Source of the DNA: Mycobacterium sp. IS-1742
Lineage (GTDB): Bacteria > Actinomycetota > Actinomycetes > Mycobacteriales > Mycobacteriaceae
Length of the DNA stretch: 64,000 nt
Direction of reading: 5' to 3'
NCBI RefSeq assembly: GCF_001500125.1
Contig: NZ_LQIV01000007.1
Coordinates: forward strand, 1-64,000
Positions 21,080 through 31,962 of the stretch are shown in pieces (positions within the stretch are counted from its first letter, which is position 1; the number at the start of each line of letters is the position of its first letter). The position numbers were made by a program, and so were the translations under genes. The notes under the pieces are model-generated. The model was not told the origin of the DNA. It was given only the letters and a program-made list of their open reading frames with translations, and did no database searches.

Positions 21080-21108
21080 AGAATAACCCGCTTACGTGCC
21101 GGAAGCAA
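21080..21108 (-). promoter_or_regulatory. Candidate rho promoter (TTGCTT-17-TATTCT)
   Basis: Reverse strand: TTGCTT at 21108-21103, 17-nt spacer, TATTCT at 21085-21080, start near 21073. It is in the gap after thrB and would give a 5' UTR of about 220 nt for rho. Confidence 0.45.
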
Positions 21109-21135
21109 GAAACGTGGCGTGATGCATGTCAACCC

Positions 21136-22092
<957 letters not shown>

Positions 22093-23175
22093 TCAGACCA
22101 GACCGAGTTCGGCCGCCACCGCGACCGGGTCCACCGCGAGCGGCGTGACGGCGGGCATGCCCTTGAGCGCGGTGTCGGGATCCTTGAGCCCGTTCCCGGT
22201 GACGGTGCACACCACCGTCGACCCCTTGGCCACCCAGCCGTCCTCGATCGACTTGAGCAGCCCGGCGACGCTGGCCGCCGAGGCCGGTTCGACGAAGACC
22301 CCTTCGGTGCGCGCAACCAGGTGGTACGCCGCCAGGATCTCCTCGTCGGTGGCCGCGAGGAACCGGCCACCCGACTGCTGCTGGGCCTCGACCGCCGACG
22401 TCCACGACGCGGGCGCGCCGATGCGGATCGCGGTGGCGATCGTCTCCGGGTTCTTGACGGGCTCACCGGTCACCAGCGGGGCCGCCCCCGCCGCCTGGGT
22501 GCCGAGCATGCGGGGCAGCCGGTCGGACAGGCCGTCCCGGTGATACTCGCTGTAGCCCTTCCAGTATGCGGTGATGTTGCCCGCGTTGCCGACCGGCAGG
22601 GCGTGCACGTCGGGTGCGGCGCCCAGGACGTCGACGATCTCGAACGCGGCGGTCTTCTGACCCTCGATGCGGTACGGGTTGACCGAGTTGACCAGTGCGA
22701 CGGTCGGGAAGTCGGCGGTGAGCTTGCGGGCGAGTTCCAGGCAGTCGTCGAAGTTGCCGTCGATCTGGATGATCTTGGCGCCGTGCATGACCGCCTGGGC
22801 CAGCTTGCCCATCGCGATCTTGCCCTGAGGGATCAGCACCGCACACGTGATGCCCGCGCGCGCCGCGTACGCCGCGGCCGAGGCCGAGGTGTTGCCCGTC
22901 GACGCGCACAACACCGCCTGCTTGCCGCTGGCCGCGGACTCGGTGACCGCGACCGTCATCCCGCGGTCCTTGAACGAACCGGTCGGGTTGAGCCCTTCCA
23001 CCTTGAGATGCACTGTGCAACCGGTGAATTCGCTCAGCCGCTTGGCGTGGACCAGCGGTGTGCCGCCCTCGAGCAGGGTGACCGGCGTCCAGTTCTCGCC
23101 GACGGGAAGCCGGTCACGGTAGGCCTCGATGAGACCGGGCCACGGGCGGTGCACCGCGTTCACTGGCGTACTCAT
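22093..23175 (-). CDS. thrC: Threonine synthase
   Basis: PLP enzyme converting O-phosphohomoserine to threonine. 360 aa; the PLP lysine is in [12 protein letters not shown], and the phosphate-binding loop is near [16 protein letters not shown] at 23175 overlaps the hom stop by 4 nt; the longer open frame upstream is inside hom and not used. The product also feeds the Sua5 reaction (t6A tRNA). Confidence 0.96.
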   Translation of the reverse strand: MSTPVNAVHRPWPGLIEAYRDRLPVGENWTPVTLLEGGTPLVHAKRLSEFTGCTVHLKVEGLNPTGSFKDRGMTVAVTESAASGKQAVLCASTGNTSASAAAYAARAGITCAVLIPQGKIAMGKLAQAVMHGAKIIQIDGNFDDCLELARKLTADFPTVALVNSVNPYRIEGQKTAAFEIVDVLGAAPDVHALPVGNAGNITAYWKGYSEYHRDGLSDRLPRMLGTQAAGAAPLVTGEPVKNPETIATAIRIGAPASWTSAVEAQQQSGGRFLAATDEEILAAYHLVARTEGVFVEPASAASVAGLLKSIEDGWVAKGSTVVCTVTGNGLKDPDTALKGMPAVTPLAVDPVAVAAELGLV

Positions 23176-24494
23176 TCGTTCGTTCCTTCCATGCGCAGCA
23201 CGCTGTTGACGCTCTGCACGACGTCGAGTTCGGCGAGGGCCGAGACGGTTTCGGACAGCGCCGCGTCGGTGGCACGGTGGGTGACGACGACGATGCGCGC
23301 ACCGCAAGGCTGTCCGCCCTCGTCGACCACGCCCTCCTGGCGCACCTCGGCGATACTGACCTCACGCCGGGCGAATTCGGCTGCGACCGAGGACAGGACG
23401 CCCGGGCGGTCGGCGACGTTCATGTTGACGTAGTACCGCGTGGGGATGAACCCGATCGGCGACACCGGCAGCTTGGCATACTTCGACTCGCGCGGACCGC
23501 GGCCGCCCTGAACGCGGTTGCGCGCGGCCATCACCAGGTCGCCCATGACTGCCGAGGCGGTCGGTGCACCACCGGCGCCCTGGCCGTAGAACATCAACCG
23601 GCCGGCGGCCTCGGCCTCGACGACCACGGCGTTGAAGGCGCCGTTGACCGCTGCCAGGGGGTGCTCGAGCGGAACCAGCGCCGGGTAGACGCGGGCGGAG
23701 ACGCGTTGTTGGCCGTCGTCGGTGGTCAGCCGCTCGCAGATGGCGAGCAGCTTGATCGTGCACCCCAGCGAGCGGGCGCTTTCGAAGTCCTCGGCGGAGA
23801 CCCGGGTGATGCCCTCGCGGTAGACGTCGTCGGCGGTCACCCGCGTGTGGAACGCGATGGACGCCAGGATGGCCGCCTTGGCTGCGGCGTCGTAGCCCTC
23901 CACGTCGGCGGTCGGGTCCGCCTCGGCATATCCGAGCGCACTGGCGTCGGCCAGTGCGCTGTCGTAGTCGGCGCCGGTGTCGTTCATCGCCGACAGGATG
24001 TAATTCGTTGTGCCGTTGACGATCCCGGCCACCCGCAGCACGCTGTCGCCGGCCAGCGACTGGGTCAGCGGGCGGATCACCGGGATGGCGCCTGCGACCG
24101 CGGCCTCGAAGTACAGGTCGACGCGGGCGGCCTCGGCGGCTTGCGCCAGCTCGCCCGTCGACTGTGCCATCAGCGCCTTGTTCGCGGTCACCACCGACTT
24201 GCCCTGTTCGAGCGCGGCGAGGATCGCCTTGCGGGCCGGTTCGACCGGACCCATCACCTCGACGACGATGTCGACGTCCTCGCGCGAGACCAGTTCTTCG
24301 ACGTTGTCGGTGAGCAGGTCGGCCGGCACCCCGCGGTCGTCGGCCACCCGGCGCACACCGACCCCGCGCAGTACGAGCGGGGCGCCGACGCGCGCAGCCA
24401 GGTCGGCCGCGCTCTGCTCGATGATGCGGACCACTTCACTGCCCACATTGCCCAGACCCAGAACCGCAACGCCCACCGGCTTTTCGTAACTCAT
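23172..24494 (-). CDS. hom: Homoserine dehydrogenase
   Basis: NAD(P)H-dependent reduction of aspartate semialdehyde to homoserine. 440 aa: Rossmann [13 protein letters not shown] (about 13-25), catalytic region around [11 protein letters not shown] and [24 protein letters not shown], and a C-terminal ACT domain ([19 protein letters not shown]) for threonine feedback. Overlaps lysA and thrC by 4 nt each, so the aspartate-family genes are one coupled operon. Called thrA in M. tuberculosis. Confidence 0.96.
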   Translation of the reverse strand: MSYEKPVGVAVLGLGNVGSEVVRIIEQSAADLAARVGAPLVLRGVGVRRVADDRGVPADLLTDNVEELVSREDVDIVVEVMGPVEPARKAILAALEQGKSVVTANKALMAQSTGELAQAAEAARVDLYFEAAVAGAIPVIRPLTQSLAGDSVLRVAGIVNGTTNYILSAMNDTGADYDSALADASALGYAEADPTADVEGYDAAAKAAILASIAFHTRVTADDVYREGITRVSAEDFESARSLGCTIKLLAICERLTTDDGQQRVSARVYPALVPLEHPLAAVNGAFNAVVVEAEAAGRLMFYGQGAGGAPTASAVMGDLVMAARNRVQGGRGPRESKYAKLPVSPIGFIPTRYYVNMNVADRPGVLSSVAAEFARREVSIAEVRQEGVVDEGGQPCGARIVVVTHRATDAALSETVSALAELDVVQSVNSVLRMEGTNE

Positions 24495-25915
24495 TGACCA
24501 CTCACTTCCAGACTCAACAGATCGTCGACCGTCTCGCGGCGCAGGATCAGGCGCGCGTGCCCGTCGCGCACCGCCACCACCGCGGGGCGGCCGATCAGGT
24601 TGTAACGGCTCGACATCGAATAGCAGTAGGCACCGGTCGCGGCCACACCCAGCAGATCACCCGGCGCCACGTCGCCGGAGATCCACGTGTCGCGCACGAC
24701 GATGTCGCCGCTCTCGCAGTGCTTCCCGACCACCCGGCTCAGCGCGGGGTCGGCGTCGCTGGCCCGGGAGATCAGCCGGACGTCGTATTCGGCGCCGTAC
24801 AACGAGGTGCGGATGTTGTCGCTCATCCCGCCGTCGACGCTCACGTAGCGGCGGTGCGCGGTGGAACTGACGGCGACGTCCTTGACGGTGCCGACCTGAT
24901 ACAGCGTGATCGTGCCCGGTCCGGCGATCGCCCGGCCCGGCTCGACCACCAGCTTCGGGGTGGGCAGGCCGACGGCCGCCGACTCGTCGCGGACGATCGC
25001 GCTCAGCTTGGCCGCGAGTTCGGCGACCGGCGGCGGATCGTCCTGCGGCAGATAGGAGATGCCCAGGCCGCCACCGAGATCGACGGTCGACATCTGCGCG
25101 GTCTTGTCCACGCCGAACTCGGCGACGACGTCGCGCAGCAGGCCGATCACCCGGTGCGCGGCGATCTCGAAACCCGCGACGTCGAAGATCTGCGAGCCGA
25201 TGTGGCTGTGCAGGCCGACCAGCCGCAGGTTGTCGGTCTCGAACACCCGCCGCACGGCGGCCATCGCGGCCCCGCTGGCCAGCGACAGCCCGAACTTCTG
25301 GTCCTCGTGGGCGGTCGAGATGAACTCGTGCGTATGGGCTTCCACGCCGACGGTCACCCGCACCAGCACGTCCTGGACCACCCCGGCCGCGGCGGCGATC
25401 TCGTCGAGGCGTTCGATCTCGATCATCGAGTCGACCACCACGTGTCCGACGCCGGACTTGACCGCGAGCGCCAGTTCGTCCAGCGATTTGTTGTTGCCGT
25501 GCAGGGCGATCCGCTCGGCCGGGAAACCGGCGTGCAGTGCGACGGCGAGTTCTCCTCCGCTGGCCACGTCGAGGGCCAGGCCCTCCTCGTCGATCCAGCG
25601 CGCCACCTCGGTGCACAGGAAGGCCTTGGCGGCGTAGCGCACGTACTCGCCCCCGCCGAACGCGGCGGAGATCTCCCGGCAGCGGGAGCGGAAGTCGTCC
25701 TCGTCGATGACGAAGACCGGTGTGCCGAATCGGGCGGCGATGTCGGTGATCGGCACCCCGGCGATCGACACCACACCGTCGGCGCCGCGAACGGCGTTGC
25801 GCGGCCAGACGTTCGGGGCGATCTGGAGAACCTCGTCGGGGCCGGCCGGACGCGGCGGCGCGCCGCCGTGGTGGATCTCCTCGGCGTGCCGGGGGCCGGC
25901 GGGATGGGCGTTCAC
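24491..25915 (-). CDS. lysA: Diaminopimelate decarboxylase
   Basis: Last step of lysine synthesis from meso-DAP, using PLP. 474 aa; the PLP lysine is in [10 protein letters not shown], with [16 protein letters not shown] and [14 protein letters not shown] at 25915 overlaps the argS stop. About 27 N-terminal residues (Pro/His/Gly-rich) precede the part matching M. tuberculosis LysA (from [11 protein letters not shown]), and no closer start codon exists, so the extension is probably real. Coupled to argS and hom by 4-nt overlaps. Confidence 0.95.
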   Translation of the reverse strand: MNAHPAGPRHAEEIHHGGAPPRPAGPDEVLQIAPNVWPRNAVRGADGVVSIAGVPITDIAARFGTPVFVIDEDDFRSRCREISAAFGGGEYVRYAAKAFLCTEVARWIDEEGLALDVASGGELAVALHAGFPAERIALHGNNKSLDELALAVKSGVGHVVVDSMIEIERLDEIAAAAGVVQDVLVRVTVGVEAHTHEFISTAHEDQKFGLSLASGAAMAAVRRVFETDNLRLVGLHSHIGSQIFDVAGFEIAAHRVIGLLRDVVAEFGVDKTAQMSTVDLGGGLGISYLPQDDPPPVAELAAKLSAIVRDESAAVGLPTPKLVVEPGRAIAGPGTITLYQVGTVKDVAVSSTAHRRYVSVDGGMSDNIRTSLYGAEYDVRLISRASDADPALSRVVGKHCESGDIVVRDTWISGDVAPGDLLGVAATGAYCYSMSSRYNLIGRPAVVAVRDGHARLILRRETVDDLLSLEVSGQ

Positions 25916-27564
25916 ATCCGCTCCGGGGCGCTCACGCCGAGGATCGCCAGGCCGTTGGCGATCACCTGACGGGTGGCCTGGCACAGCGCCAGGCGGGCCT
26001 GGTGGAGGCTGCCCGGTGTCTCGTCGCCCTGGGGCAGCACGCGGCACTGGTCGTAGAACCGGTGGTAGTCACCGGCGAGGTCCTCGAGGTAGCGGCACAC
26101 CCGGTGCGGTTCGCGCAGTGCGGCCGCCGACTCCAGCACCCGCGGGAACTCGCCGAGGTTGCGGATCAGCGTGCCCTCCTTGTCGTGGATGAGCAGATCG
26201 AGGTGGTCGGTGCCGGCGACGACGCCGAGATCGGCCGCGTTACGGGCCAGCGCCGACAGCCGCGCGTGGGCGTACTGCACGTAGTAGACCGGGTTCTCGT
26301 TGGACGCCGAGGACCACAGCGCGAGGTCGATGTCGATCGGGGTGTCCACCGAGGAGCGGATCAGCGCGTACCGGGCGGCGTCGACACCGATCGCCTCGAC
26401 GAGGTCGTCGAGGGTGATCACGGTGCCGGCACGCTTGCTCATCCGCACCGGCTGGCCGTCGCGGACCAGGTTGACCATCTGGCCGATCAGCACCTCGACG
26501 GTGTCCGGATCGTCGCCGAGTGCGGCCGCTGCGGCCTTGAGCCGGGCGATGTAGCCGTGGTGGTCCGCGCCGAGCATGTAGATGCAGAGGTCGAATCCGC
26601 GCTGCCGCTTGTCCAGGAAGTAGGCGAGGTCACCGGCGATGTAGGCGGGGGCGCCGTCACTCTTGATGACGACGCGGTCCTTGTCGTCACCGAAGTCGGT
26701 GGTGCGCAGCCAGGTCGCGCCGTCCTTCTCGTAGATCGCGCCGTTGTCGCGCAGCCGGGCGATCGCCTCGTCGACGCGACCGCTGGTGTGCATCGAGTCC
26801 TCGTGGGTGAACACGTCGAAGTCGGTGCCGAATTCGTGCAGCGAGGTCTTGATGTGGTCGAACATCAGGTCCACGCCGATCGCGCGGAACGCCTCACGCA
26901 TCTGGTCGTCGGGCAGGTCGAGCGCACCCGGATCCTTGGCGAGCACCTGGGCGGCGATGTCGCCGATGTAGCTGCCCGCGTAGCCGTCCTCGGGGGTCGG
27001 CTCCCCCTTCGCCGCCGCGATCAACGAGCTGACGAACCGGTCGATCTGCGCGCCGTGGTCGTTGAAGTAGTACTCCCGTACCACCGCGGCGCCCTGGGTG
27101 GCCAGCAGCCGGCCCAGTGCGTCGCCGACCGCGGCCCACCGCGTGCCGCCGATGTGGATGGGGCCGGTGGGGTTGGCCGAGACGAATTCGAGGTTGATGT
27201 CGCGTCCGGCGAGCGCGGCGGAGTGCCCGTAGCGCCCGGCGCCGGTGATGATGTCGCCGACGATCACGTTCTGGGCGGCGGCCTCGATGCGCAGGTTGAC
27301 GAAGCCCGGGCCGGCCACCTCGGCGGACGAGATGCCTGCGGCCGCGGTCAGCGCCTCGGCGAGCCATCCCGCCAGTTCGCGGGGGTTGGTGTCGACCTTC
27401 TTGCCGAGTTGCAACGCCAGGTTCGTGGCGTAGTCGCCATGCTCGGGATTGCGAGGACGCTCCACCGTGATGGTCGCGGGCAGCGCGGCGGTGTCGAGGC
27501 CGCGCTCGGTCAACACAGCGGTGGCGGTGGTCCTGAGCAAGTCGGCGAGGTCGGCGGGTGTCAC
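25912..27564 (-). CDS. argS: Arginyl-tRNA synthetase
   Basis: 550-aa class I synthetase. The HIGH-like motif is [18 protein letters not shown] (about 131-148), the KMSK-like one is [10 protein letters not shown], and the C-terminal DALR anticodon-binding domain includes [15 protein letters not shown] start at 27564; a TAGGAT box lies 8 nt upstream and may drive a short-leader or leaderless mRNA. A tRNA-Arg gene lies about 100 bp away on the other strand. First gene of the argS-lysA-hom-thrC-thrB series. Confidence 0.96.
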   Translation of the reverse strand: MTPADLADLLRTTATAVLTERGLDTAALPATITVERPRNPEHGDYATNLALQLGKKVDTNPRELAGWLAEALTAAAGISSAEVAGPGFVNLRIEAAAQNVIVGDIITGAGRYGHSAALAGRDINLEFVSANPTGPIHIGGTRWAAVGDALGRLLATQGAAVVREYYFNDHGAQIDRFVSSLIAAAKGEPTPEDGYAGSYIGDIAAQVLAKDPGALDLPDDQMREAFRAIGVDLMFDHIKTSLHEFGTDFDVFTHEDSMHTSGRVDEAIARLRDNGAIYEKDGATWLRTTDFGDDKDRVVIKSDGAPAYIAGDLAYFLDKRQRGFDLCIYMLGADHHGYIARLKAAAAALGDDPDTVEVLIGQMVNLVRDGQPVRMSKRAGTVITLDDLVEAIGVDAARYALIRSSVDTPIDIDLALWSSASNENPVYYVQYAHARLSALARNAADLGVVAGTDHLDLLIHDKEGTLIRNLGEFPRVLESAAALREPHRVCRYLEDLAGDYHRFYDQCRVLPQGDETPGSLHQARLALCQATRQVIANGLAILGVSAPERM

Positions 27565-27666
27565 GGGGGTCCATCCTATGGTCTGGGGTGGTCAGTGCCC
27601 GAATCCGTTCCTCGGCGCAGGATGCGTTACGCTGTGCACGCCCAATGGCGCGGTACGTCCGAACGC

Positions 27667-27739
27667 GCCCCCGTAGCTCAGGGGATAGAGCGTCTGCCTC
27701 CGGAGCAGAAGGCCGCAGGTTCGAATCCTGCCGGGGGCA
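27667..27739 (+). tRNA. argV: tRNA-Arg (anticodon CCG)
   Basis: 73-nt cloverleaf without encoded CCA: acceptor GCCCCCG pairs with CGGGGGC, D-arm GCTCAGGGGATAGAGC, anticodon stem TCTGC/GCAGA with loop CTCCGGA (anticodon CCG, reads CGG), T-arm GCAGG-TTCGAAT-CCTGC, discriminator A. It is the same tRNA found next to argS in M. tuberculosis. A variable region begins just downstream. Confidence 0.97.
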
Positions 27740-27848
27740 CCCATGTCCGCGGATTCCCGCTAATTAACTGTGCCGTCACGCGTTGGGTGCGTCGGCAAGG
27801 TTCTCGAGTTGCAGGCATTCCCCGTGATCAGCGTGTAAAAGTGAGCGG

Positions 27849-29834
27849 GTGGATCCTGATCAGGGGGCGTCGGGAGATCAGCGAATTCGCTCCGGGAGGT
27901 CGGCAGTCGTCTTCGTAGGCGGCTGCCTCGTGGCCGTGCTCGTCGTCGGGTGGCTCTCACTGGTGACGCAGCCGACCGCGCTGGCGTCCACGGCGTGGTG
28001 GCCCGTGGCCGGAATCGCCGTCGGCCTGGGCATCCGCTTCCGGCGTCGTCACGTCTGGGCCCTGGCCGCCGCGGTGGCCGGGATCACCCTGCCGCTTCTG
28101 ATCTGGGCGGGGCGGCCCACCCCACTCGCGATCGCGCTGGCCCTGACCGTCGCGCTCGAGATGGTCATCGCGACCCTGATCCTGCGCGGACGCCACGACT
28201 GCCTGCCGACCCTGGCGGCCCCGCGGGACCTCGGCCGGTTGCTGGTGGCCGTCGGTTCGGCGGCGGTGGTCTACGACCTGGTCGGCGCCAGCGCCACCTA
28301 CCTGCTGGCCGATTCCACCGAGGCCTGGGTCCGGTTGGTGACGTCGGCGCCGAAGCACGCGGCCGGGATGCTGCTGCTCGTCCCGCTGTTCATGCACCTG
28401 CCGAGACGCCCCCGGCCCGCGGGCCCGGTGGAGACCGTCGCCCAGGTCGTCACGACCCTGGGCCTGGTCACGTTCGTGTTCGCGTTCAACCCGGGGATGC
28501 CGCTGTCGTTCCTGCCCTTCATGCCGCTGGTGTGGGTGGCGATGCGCCTGACGACCCGGGAGCTGATCTTCCTGATGCTGGCGATCGCCGTGATCGCCTC
28601 GGCAGGCAGCGCCTACGGCACCGGGCCGTTCGCCTTCCACCTCCTCGACCCGGAGATGGGCAACCTGGTCCTCCAGGTCTTCGAGCTGTCGATGGTGGTC
28701 GTGTTCCTGTCGCTCTCGCTCGCGGTGGGCCAGGAACGCACCACCGCACGGCGGCTCAACGAGAGCGAGGAACTGTTCCGCCGGATCTTCGACACGTCGG
28801 TCGCCGGGATGGTGATCGCCACGCGCACCGCCAACGGGTGGACGATATTGCGCGCCAACGAGTCCGCGGTGACCATCGTCCCCGGACTCGCCGACCCCCC
28901 GACTCGGCTCAGCGACCTGCTGGGCGACGAGGCGACCGCGGCGCTCTCCGCCGAAGCCGAGGCACTGACCGAGGGCAATGCGCGCCTCACCCTGACCACC
29001 AGCGCCGGGCGCATCCTCAACGTCAGTATCTCGCTGATCAGCGACGACGGGGACAGCCGCACGCTGGCGCTGCAGTTCTACGACATCACCGAGGCGATGC
29101 GCGCCCGCCGCCTGGAACAGGAGGAACTCGAACGCGCCGCGGAGGTGCAACGGGCCCTGCTGCCCGGGAAGCTCCCGCCGACGCCCGGATGGAGTTCCGG
29201 TGCGGCGTCGGTGCCCGCCAAACAGGTCGGCGGGGACTTCTACGACATCCGGGTCGAGGTTCCGCACGCCGTCCTGAGCCTCGGCGACGTGATGGGCAAG
29301 GGTATGGGCGCGGGAATGCTCGCGGCCGCGACGCGGGCCGCGCTGCGCGCCAACGACCCCCAGCTCAGCCCGTCGGCCGCCATGAGCCGCGTGGCCGGCA
29401 TCGTCGATCACGACCTGCAGCGCACAAGTGCGTTCATCACGCTCACCTACGTGCTCGTCGACCTGGTCACCGGCGACTTCCGCTTCGCCGACGCCGGGCA
29501 CGGGCTGCACTTCATCGTCCGGACCGGATCCAACCGCGTGGAGCGGGCAGCCTCGAGCGATCTGCCGGTCGGGCTGGACAGCGGCTGGGCCGAGAAGCAG
29601 GGAGCACTGCAGCCCGGCGACGCGCTCCTGCTCGTCAGCGACGGCGTGATGGATCTGTGGGGCGGCTCGGTCGAGCAACTGTCGGCCGCCGTGGCGCAGT
29701 GCGCCCGACAGCACGGCACCAGCCCCCAGGCGTTGGTCGACGCACTGTGCGCGCGGGCCAACGGCGATCTGGACCGCGACGACGTGACGGCCGTGGTCCT
29801 GCGGCGGGAGCCGGTGGACGCGGCAGCACACTGA
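27849..29834 (+). CDS. Membrane MASE1-like sensor with PAS and SpoIIE/PP2C phosphatase domains
   Basis: 661 aa. Residues about 20-295 contain about eight hydrophobic helices resembling MASE1 sensors; 300-430 look like a PAS domain (ESEELFRRIFDTSVAGMVI to LQFYDITEAM); about 435-655 are a SpoIIE-type PP2C domain with RALLPGKLPP, QVGGDFYDI, LGDVMGKGMGAGM, VSDGVMDLW and RDDVTAVVL metal-site motifs intact. It probably dephosphorylates an anti-anti-sigma factor or similar partner in response to a membrane or ligand signal; no such partner is adjacent. GTG start at 27849. First gene of the variable region after the tRNA. Confidence 0.85.
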   Translation: MDPDQGASGDQRIRSGRSAVVFVGGCLVAVLVVGWLSLVTQPTALASTAWWPVAGIAVGLGIRFRRRHVWALAAAVAGITLPLLIWAGRPTPLAIALALTVALEMVIATLILRGRHDCLPTLAAPRDLGRLLVAVGSAAVVYDLVGASATYLLADSTEAWVRLVTSAPKHAAGMLLLVPLFMHLPRRPRPAGPVETVAQVVTTLGLVTFVFAFNPGMPLSFLPFMPLVWVAMRLTTRELIFLMLAIAVIASAGSAYGTGPFAFHLLDPEMGNLVLQVFELSMVVVFLSLSLAVGQERTTARRLNESEELFRRIFDTSVAGMVIATRTANGWTILRANESAVTIVPGLADPPTRLSDLLGDEATAALSAEAEALTEGNARLTLTTSAGRILNVSISLISDDGDSRTLALQFYDITEAMRARRLEQEELERAAEVQRALLPGKLPPTPGWSSGAASVPAKQVGGDFYDIRVEVPHAVLSLGDVMGKGMGAGMLAAATRAALRANDPQLSPSAAMSRVAGIVDHDLQRTSAFITLTYVLVDLVTGDFRFADAGHGLHFIVRTGSNRVERAASSDLPVGLDSGWAEKQGALQPGDALLLVSDGVMDLWGGSVEQLSAAVAQCARQHGTSPQALVDALCARANGDLDRDDVTAVVLRREPVDAAAH

Positions 29835-29852
29835 AACCGCGTGGGGACGTCC

Positions 29853-31013
29853 TCAGGCGGCGCTTTCGTCGACCATCTCCGGGGGCTGCGGGCCGAGTTC
29901 GTAGAGGTGGCCCGGCGTCGCCAGCTCGGTCACGACGTAGGCGATCTGTCCCGCCGAATGTGGTTCGGCCACATCGGAATTGACGAACACCACCAGCGTC
30001 GCGTCGCGTTCCGGCAGGTACACCGCGACCGTCGCATAGCCGGGGATGTCGCCGTTGTGGCCGCGCCAGCCCCGGGCATCGAAGATCGCGAACGCGTAAT
30101 CGACGCCCGGCACCACCGGTGAGCCGTTGGCGATGCGCTGCGCCTGCGTGTCGGGGCGCAGCAGCGTGCCCTTGCCCAGTGCTGCCGCCCAGGTGCGCAG
30201 GTCGTACACGTTCGACACGATCTTGCCCGCGGCGTCGGCCCACGACGGGTTCCACAGCGTCGTGTCGAGGAACCGGCCGTCGGGCGCCTTGTTGTCACCG
30301 TGCGCGTAGGGACTCGGGAGCAGTCCGTTGCCGGGGTAACTGGTACGGGTCAGCCCCACCGGGCCGAAGATGTTGTCCTGCAGATAGGTACCGAACGGCA
30401 CACCCGTGACCTTCTCGACCACCATGCCGAGCAGCACCGTGTTGGTGTTCGAGTACGCGTACTGGCTCCCGGGCGGAAAGTCGAGCGGCTGAGAGAAGGC
30501 GAGGTCGACGAGGTCGCGCGGCGTGGTCGCGAATGCGTCCGGCCCGGCGGGCGATTCACGGTAGACGCGGTCGATGAACGTCTCCGCCTCGGTGTAGTTC
30601 GGCAGTCCGCTGCGCATCCTCCCCAGCAGGTCGAGCGTGATGACGTCACCCGACGGCACCCCCTCCACGTAACGGGAGATGGGATCGCTCAGGCGGACCC
30701 GTCCCTGATCGGCGAGTTGCAGGATCGCGGTGCCGGTGAAGGTCTTGGTGACGCTGCCGATGCGGAAGTGATCGTCGGCCCGCATCGGCGCACCGGTTCC
30801 GGTGTCACCGACCCCGAACGCCTTCACGTAGTCGATCTCACCGGGTATCGACAGGCTCACGACCGCGCCGGGGGCACCCATCTGCGCGAGCCGTTGTTCG
30901 ATCGCCCGGTCGAGCGCCGCGGTCAGGTCGGTGGGCTGCGCGAGCGCAGGTGGCGCCGCGACGAGCATCACCGCCGTGAGCGTGAGTGCGGCCAGTGTCC
31001 GGGCGACTCGCAT
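29853..31013 (-). CDS. Exported serine beta-lactamase/DD-carboxypeptidase-like hydrolase
   Basis: 386 aa. A signal peptide (about 1-25, ending PPALA-Q) without lipobox Cys predicts Sec export. The class C beta-lactamase fold has the nucleophile in SVTK (RIGSVTKTFTG), YSN (YAYSNTNTVLLG) and the third motif near RGWRGHNGDIPG. The substrate may be peptidoglycan peptides, esters or beta-lactams. ATG at 31013 with GGGGAC upstream is preferred to the TTG at 31025. It ends 18 bp from the phosphatase gene, convergently. Confidence 0.85.
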   Translation of the reverse strand: MRVARTLAALTLTAVMLVAAPPALAQPTDLTAALDRAIEQRLAQMGAPGAVVSLSIPGEIDYVKAFGVGDTGTGAPMRADDHFRIGSVTKTFTGTAILQLADQGRVRLSDPISRYVEGVPSGDVITLDLLGRMRSGLPNYTEAETFIDRVYRESPAGPDAFATTPRDLVDLAFSQPLDFPPGSQYAYSNTNTVLLGMVVEKVTGVPFGTYLQDNIFGPVGLTRTSYPGNGLLPSPYAHGDNKAPDGRFLDTTLWNPSWADAAGKIVSNVYDLRTWAAALGKGTLLRPDTQAQRIANGSPVVPGVDYAFAIFDARGWRGHNGDIPGYATVAVYLPERDATLVVFVNSDVAEPHSAGQIAYVVTELATPGHLYELGPQPPEMVDESAA

Positions 31014-31410
31014 GGCCGTCCCCAATCGTCGGTGACCTGGGCAGATGGTGGGTGAAGTGTAGCGGGGGCAACCCCCCGGTACGCCGGACGTCCGATTTCT
31101 TCGTCACACCTTCGTCTGCCCCGACGGGCGATCGACGGCGAAGACACCCGGCGCAGCCGCAGAGATTCGCTGCCTGATCGCCGGGGCCGCACGTTTTGCG
31201 GCTCAACCCCACATCACCGGCGTGACATTGTTTGCTGGCGCAAGCTTCCTGGGCACGAACCGCTATCGTCAGCGCATCTGCGCAGTTGCGGAGGTTGGTT
31301 CGCAGAGCTAAACAAGTCGTGGACTATGCGTCCGCAAAGGCCGATAAGCCGACGCAGGATTTGCTCAGACGAGATACGATCTCAGTGATTTCCTATCCGA
31401 GGGGTTGACT
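31014..31410. other. 397-bp intergenic region with candidate promoter for the secreted protein
   Basis: No coding frame is convincing. On the forward strand GAGAT-ACG-ATCTC (31371-31383) is a small inverted repeat that contains the -10 candidate TACGAT (31375-31380), about 30 nt before the SD (GAGGGG, 31399-31404) of the next gene. No clear -35. The remainder shows no tRNA, repeat or terminator. Confidence 0.4.
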
Positions 31411-31893
31411 GTGGATATCAAACGAGTACTGGCCGGGGCGTCGATCGTCGGCGTCGTGGGCCTTCCGGCCTGGTTCCTGGGCGCGGGGGTCGCCTCAGCC
31501 GAACCGGCCGCCGGAGCCGAATGCGCCGATCCGGCGACCTGTGAGCGGGCACCTGAAGAGAAGCCGGCCGAGAAGAAGTCCAACGCGAACAAGGCGCCGA
31601 TCCAGATTCCCGAGGCGTGGTCTCGCGAGGTCGCCAAGAACGTGGCCAACCTGCCGTCACCGGTCGAGGCGAACGGCAGCGTGCCGGTCTCCGTCGGCCT
31701 GCCGGACGTGGTTCCGGACATCGGTTTCAGCGCGCCGGTCCACCTGCATCCGCCCGCCCTGGGCGGCGTCGGCCTGCCCTCCGTCGGGATGCCCAGCGTG
31801 AACCTTCCGGCGCCGAAGCTCGGACCGCCGAACAACCCGCTGAACCTGGGCCCGCCGAACAACCCGTTCAAGCTGCCGAAGATCGGTTTCTGA
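31411..31893 (+). CDS. Small secreted Pro/Gly-rich protein
   Basis: 160 aa, unknown function. The N-terminal signal peptide (VLAGASIVGVVGLPAWFLGAG, cleavage after VASA) is followed by two close Cys (AECADPATCERA) that could form a disulfide, a Glu/Lys stretch, and a Pro/Gly/Val-rich tail with the repeated unit LGPPNNPLN / LGPPNNPFK. GTG at 31411 is preferred to TTG at 31405 because GAGGGG lies 6 nt upstream. A strong hairpin follows the stop. It resembles other exported proline-rich mycobacterial proteins in composition only. Confidence 0.75.
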   Translation: MDIKRVLAGASIVGVVGLPAWFLGAGVASAEPAAGAECADPATCERAPEEKPAEKKSNANKAPIQIPEAWSREVAKNVANLPSPVEANGSVPVSVGLPDVVPDIGFSAPVHLHPPALGGVGLPSVGMPSVNLPAPKLGPPNNPLNLGPPNNPFKLPKIGF

Positions 31894-31907
31894 TCCGGCG
31901 TTGACAG

Positions 31908-31949
31908 ACGACAGTGGCCGCCTCGCCGATGCGAGGCGGCCACTGTCGT
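31908..31949. terminator. Bidirectional hairpin between convergent genes (18-bp perfect stem)
   Basis: ACGACAGTGGCCGCCTCG (31908-31925) pairs perfectly with 31932-31949 around the loop CCGATG. It sits between the stop codons of the secreted protein and the convergent dehydrogenase. There is only a TT after the stem on either side, so it is a strong hairpin without a classical T-run, a type common in mycobacteria. Confidence 0.75.
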
Positions 31950-31962
31950 TCGCCGGGCCGGT

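Noticed and set aside
27667..27739. tRNA-Arg as a phage or island attachment site
   Set aside because: No integrase and no second copy of the tRNA 3' end was found in the window. Kept only as a question about the variable region.
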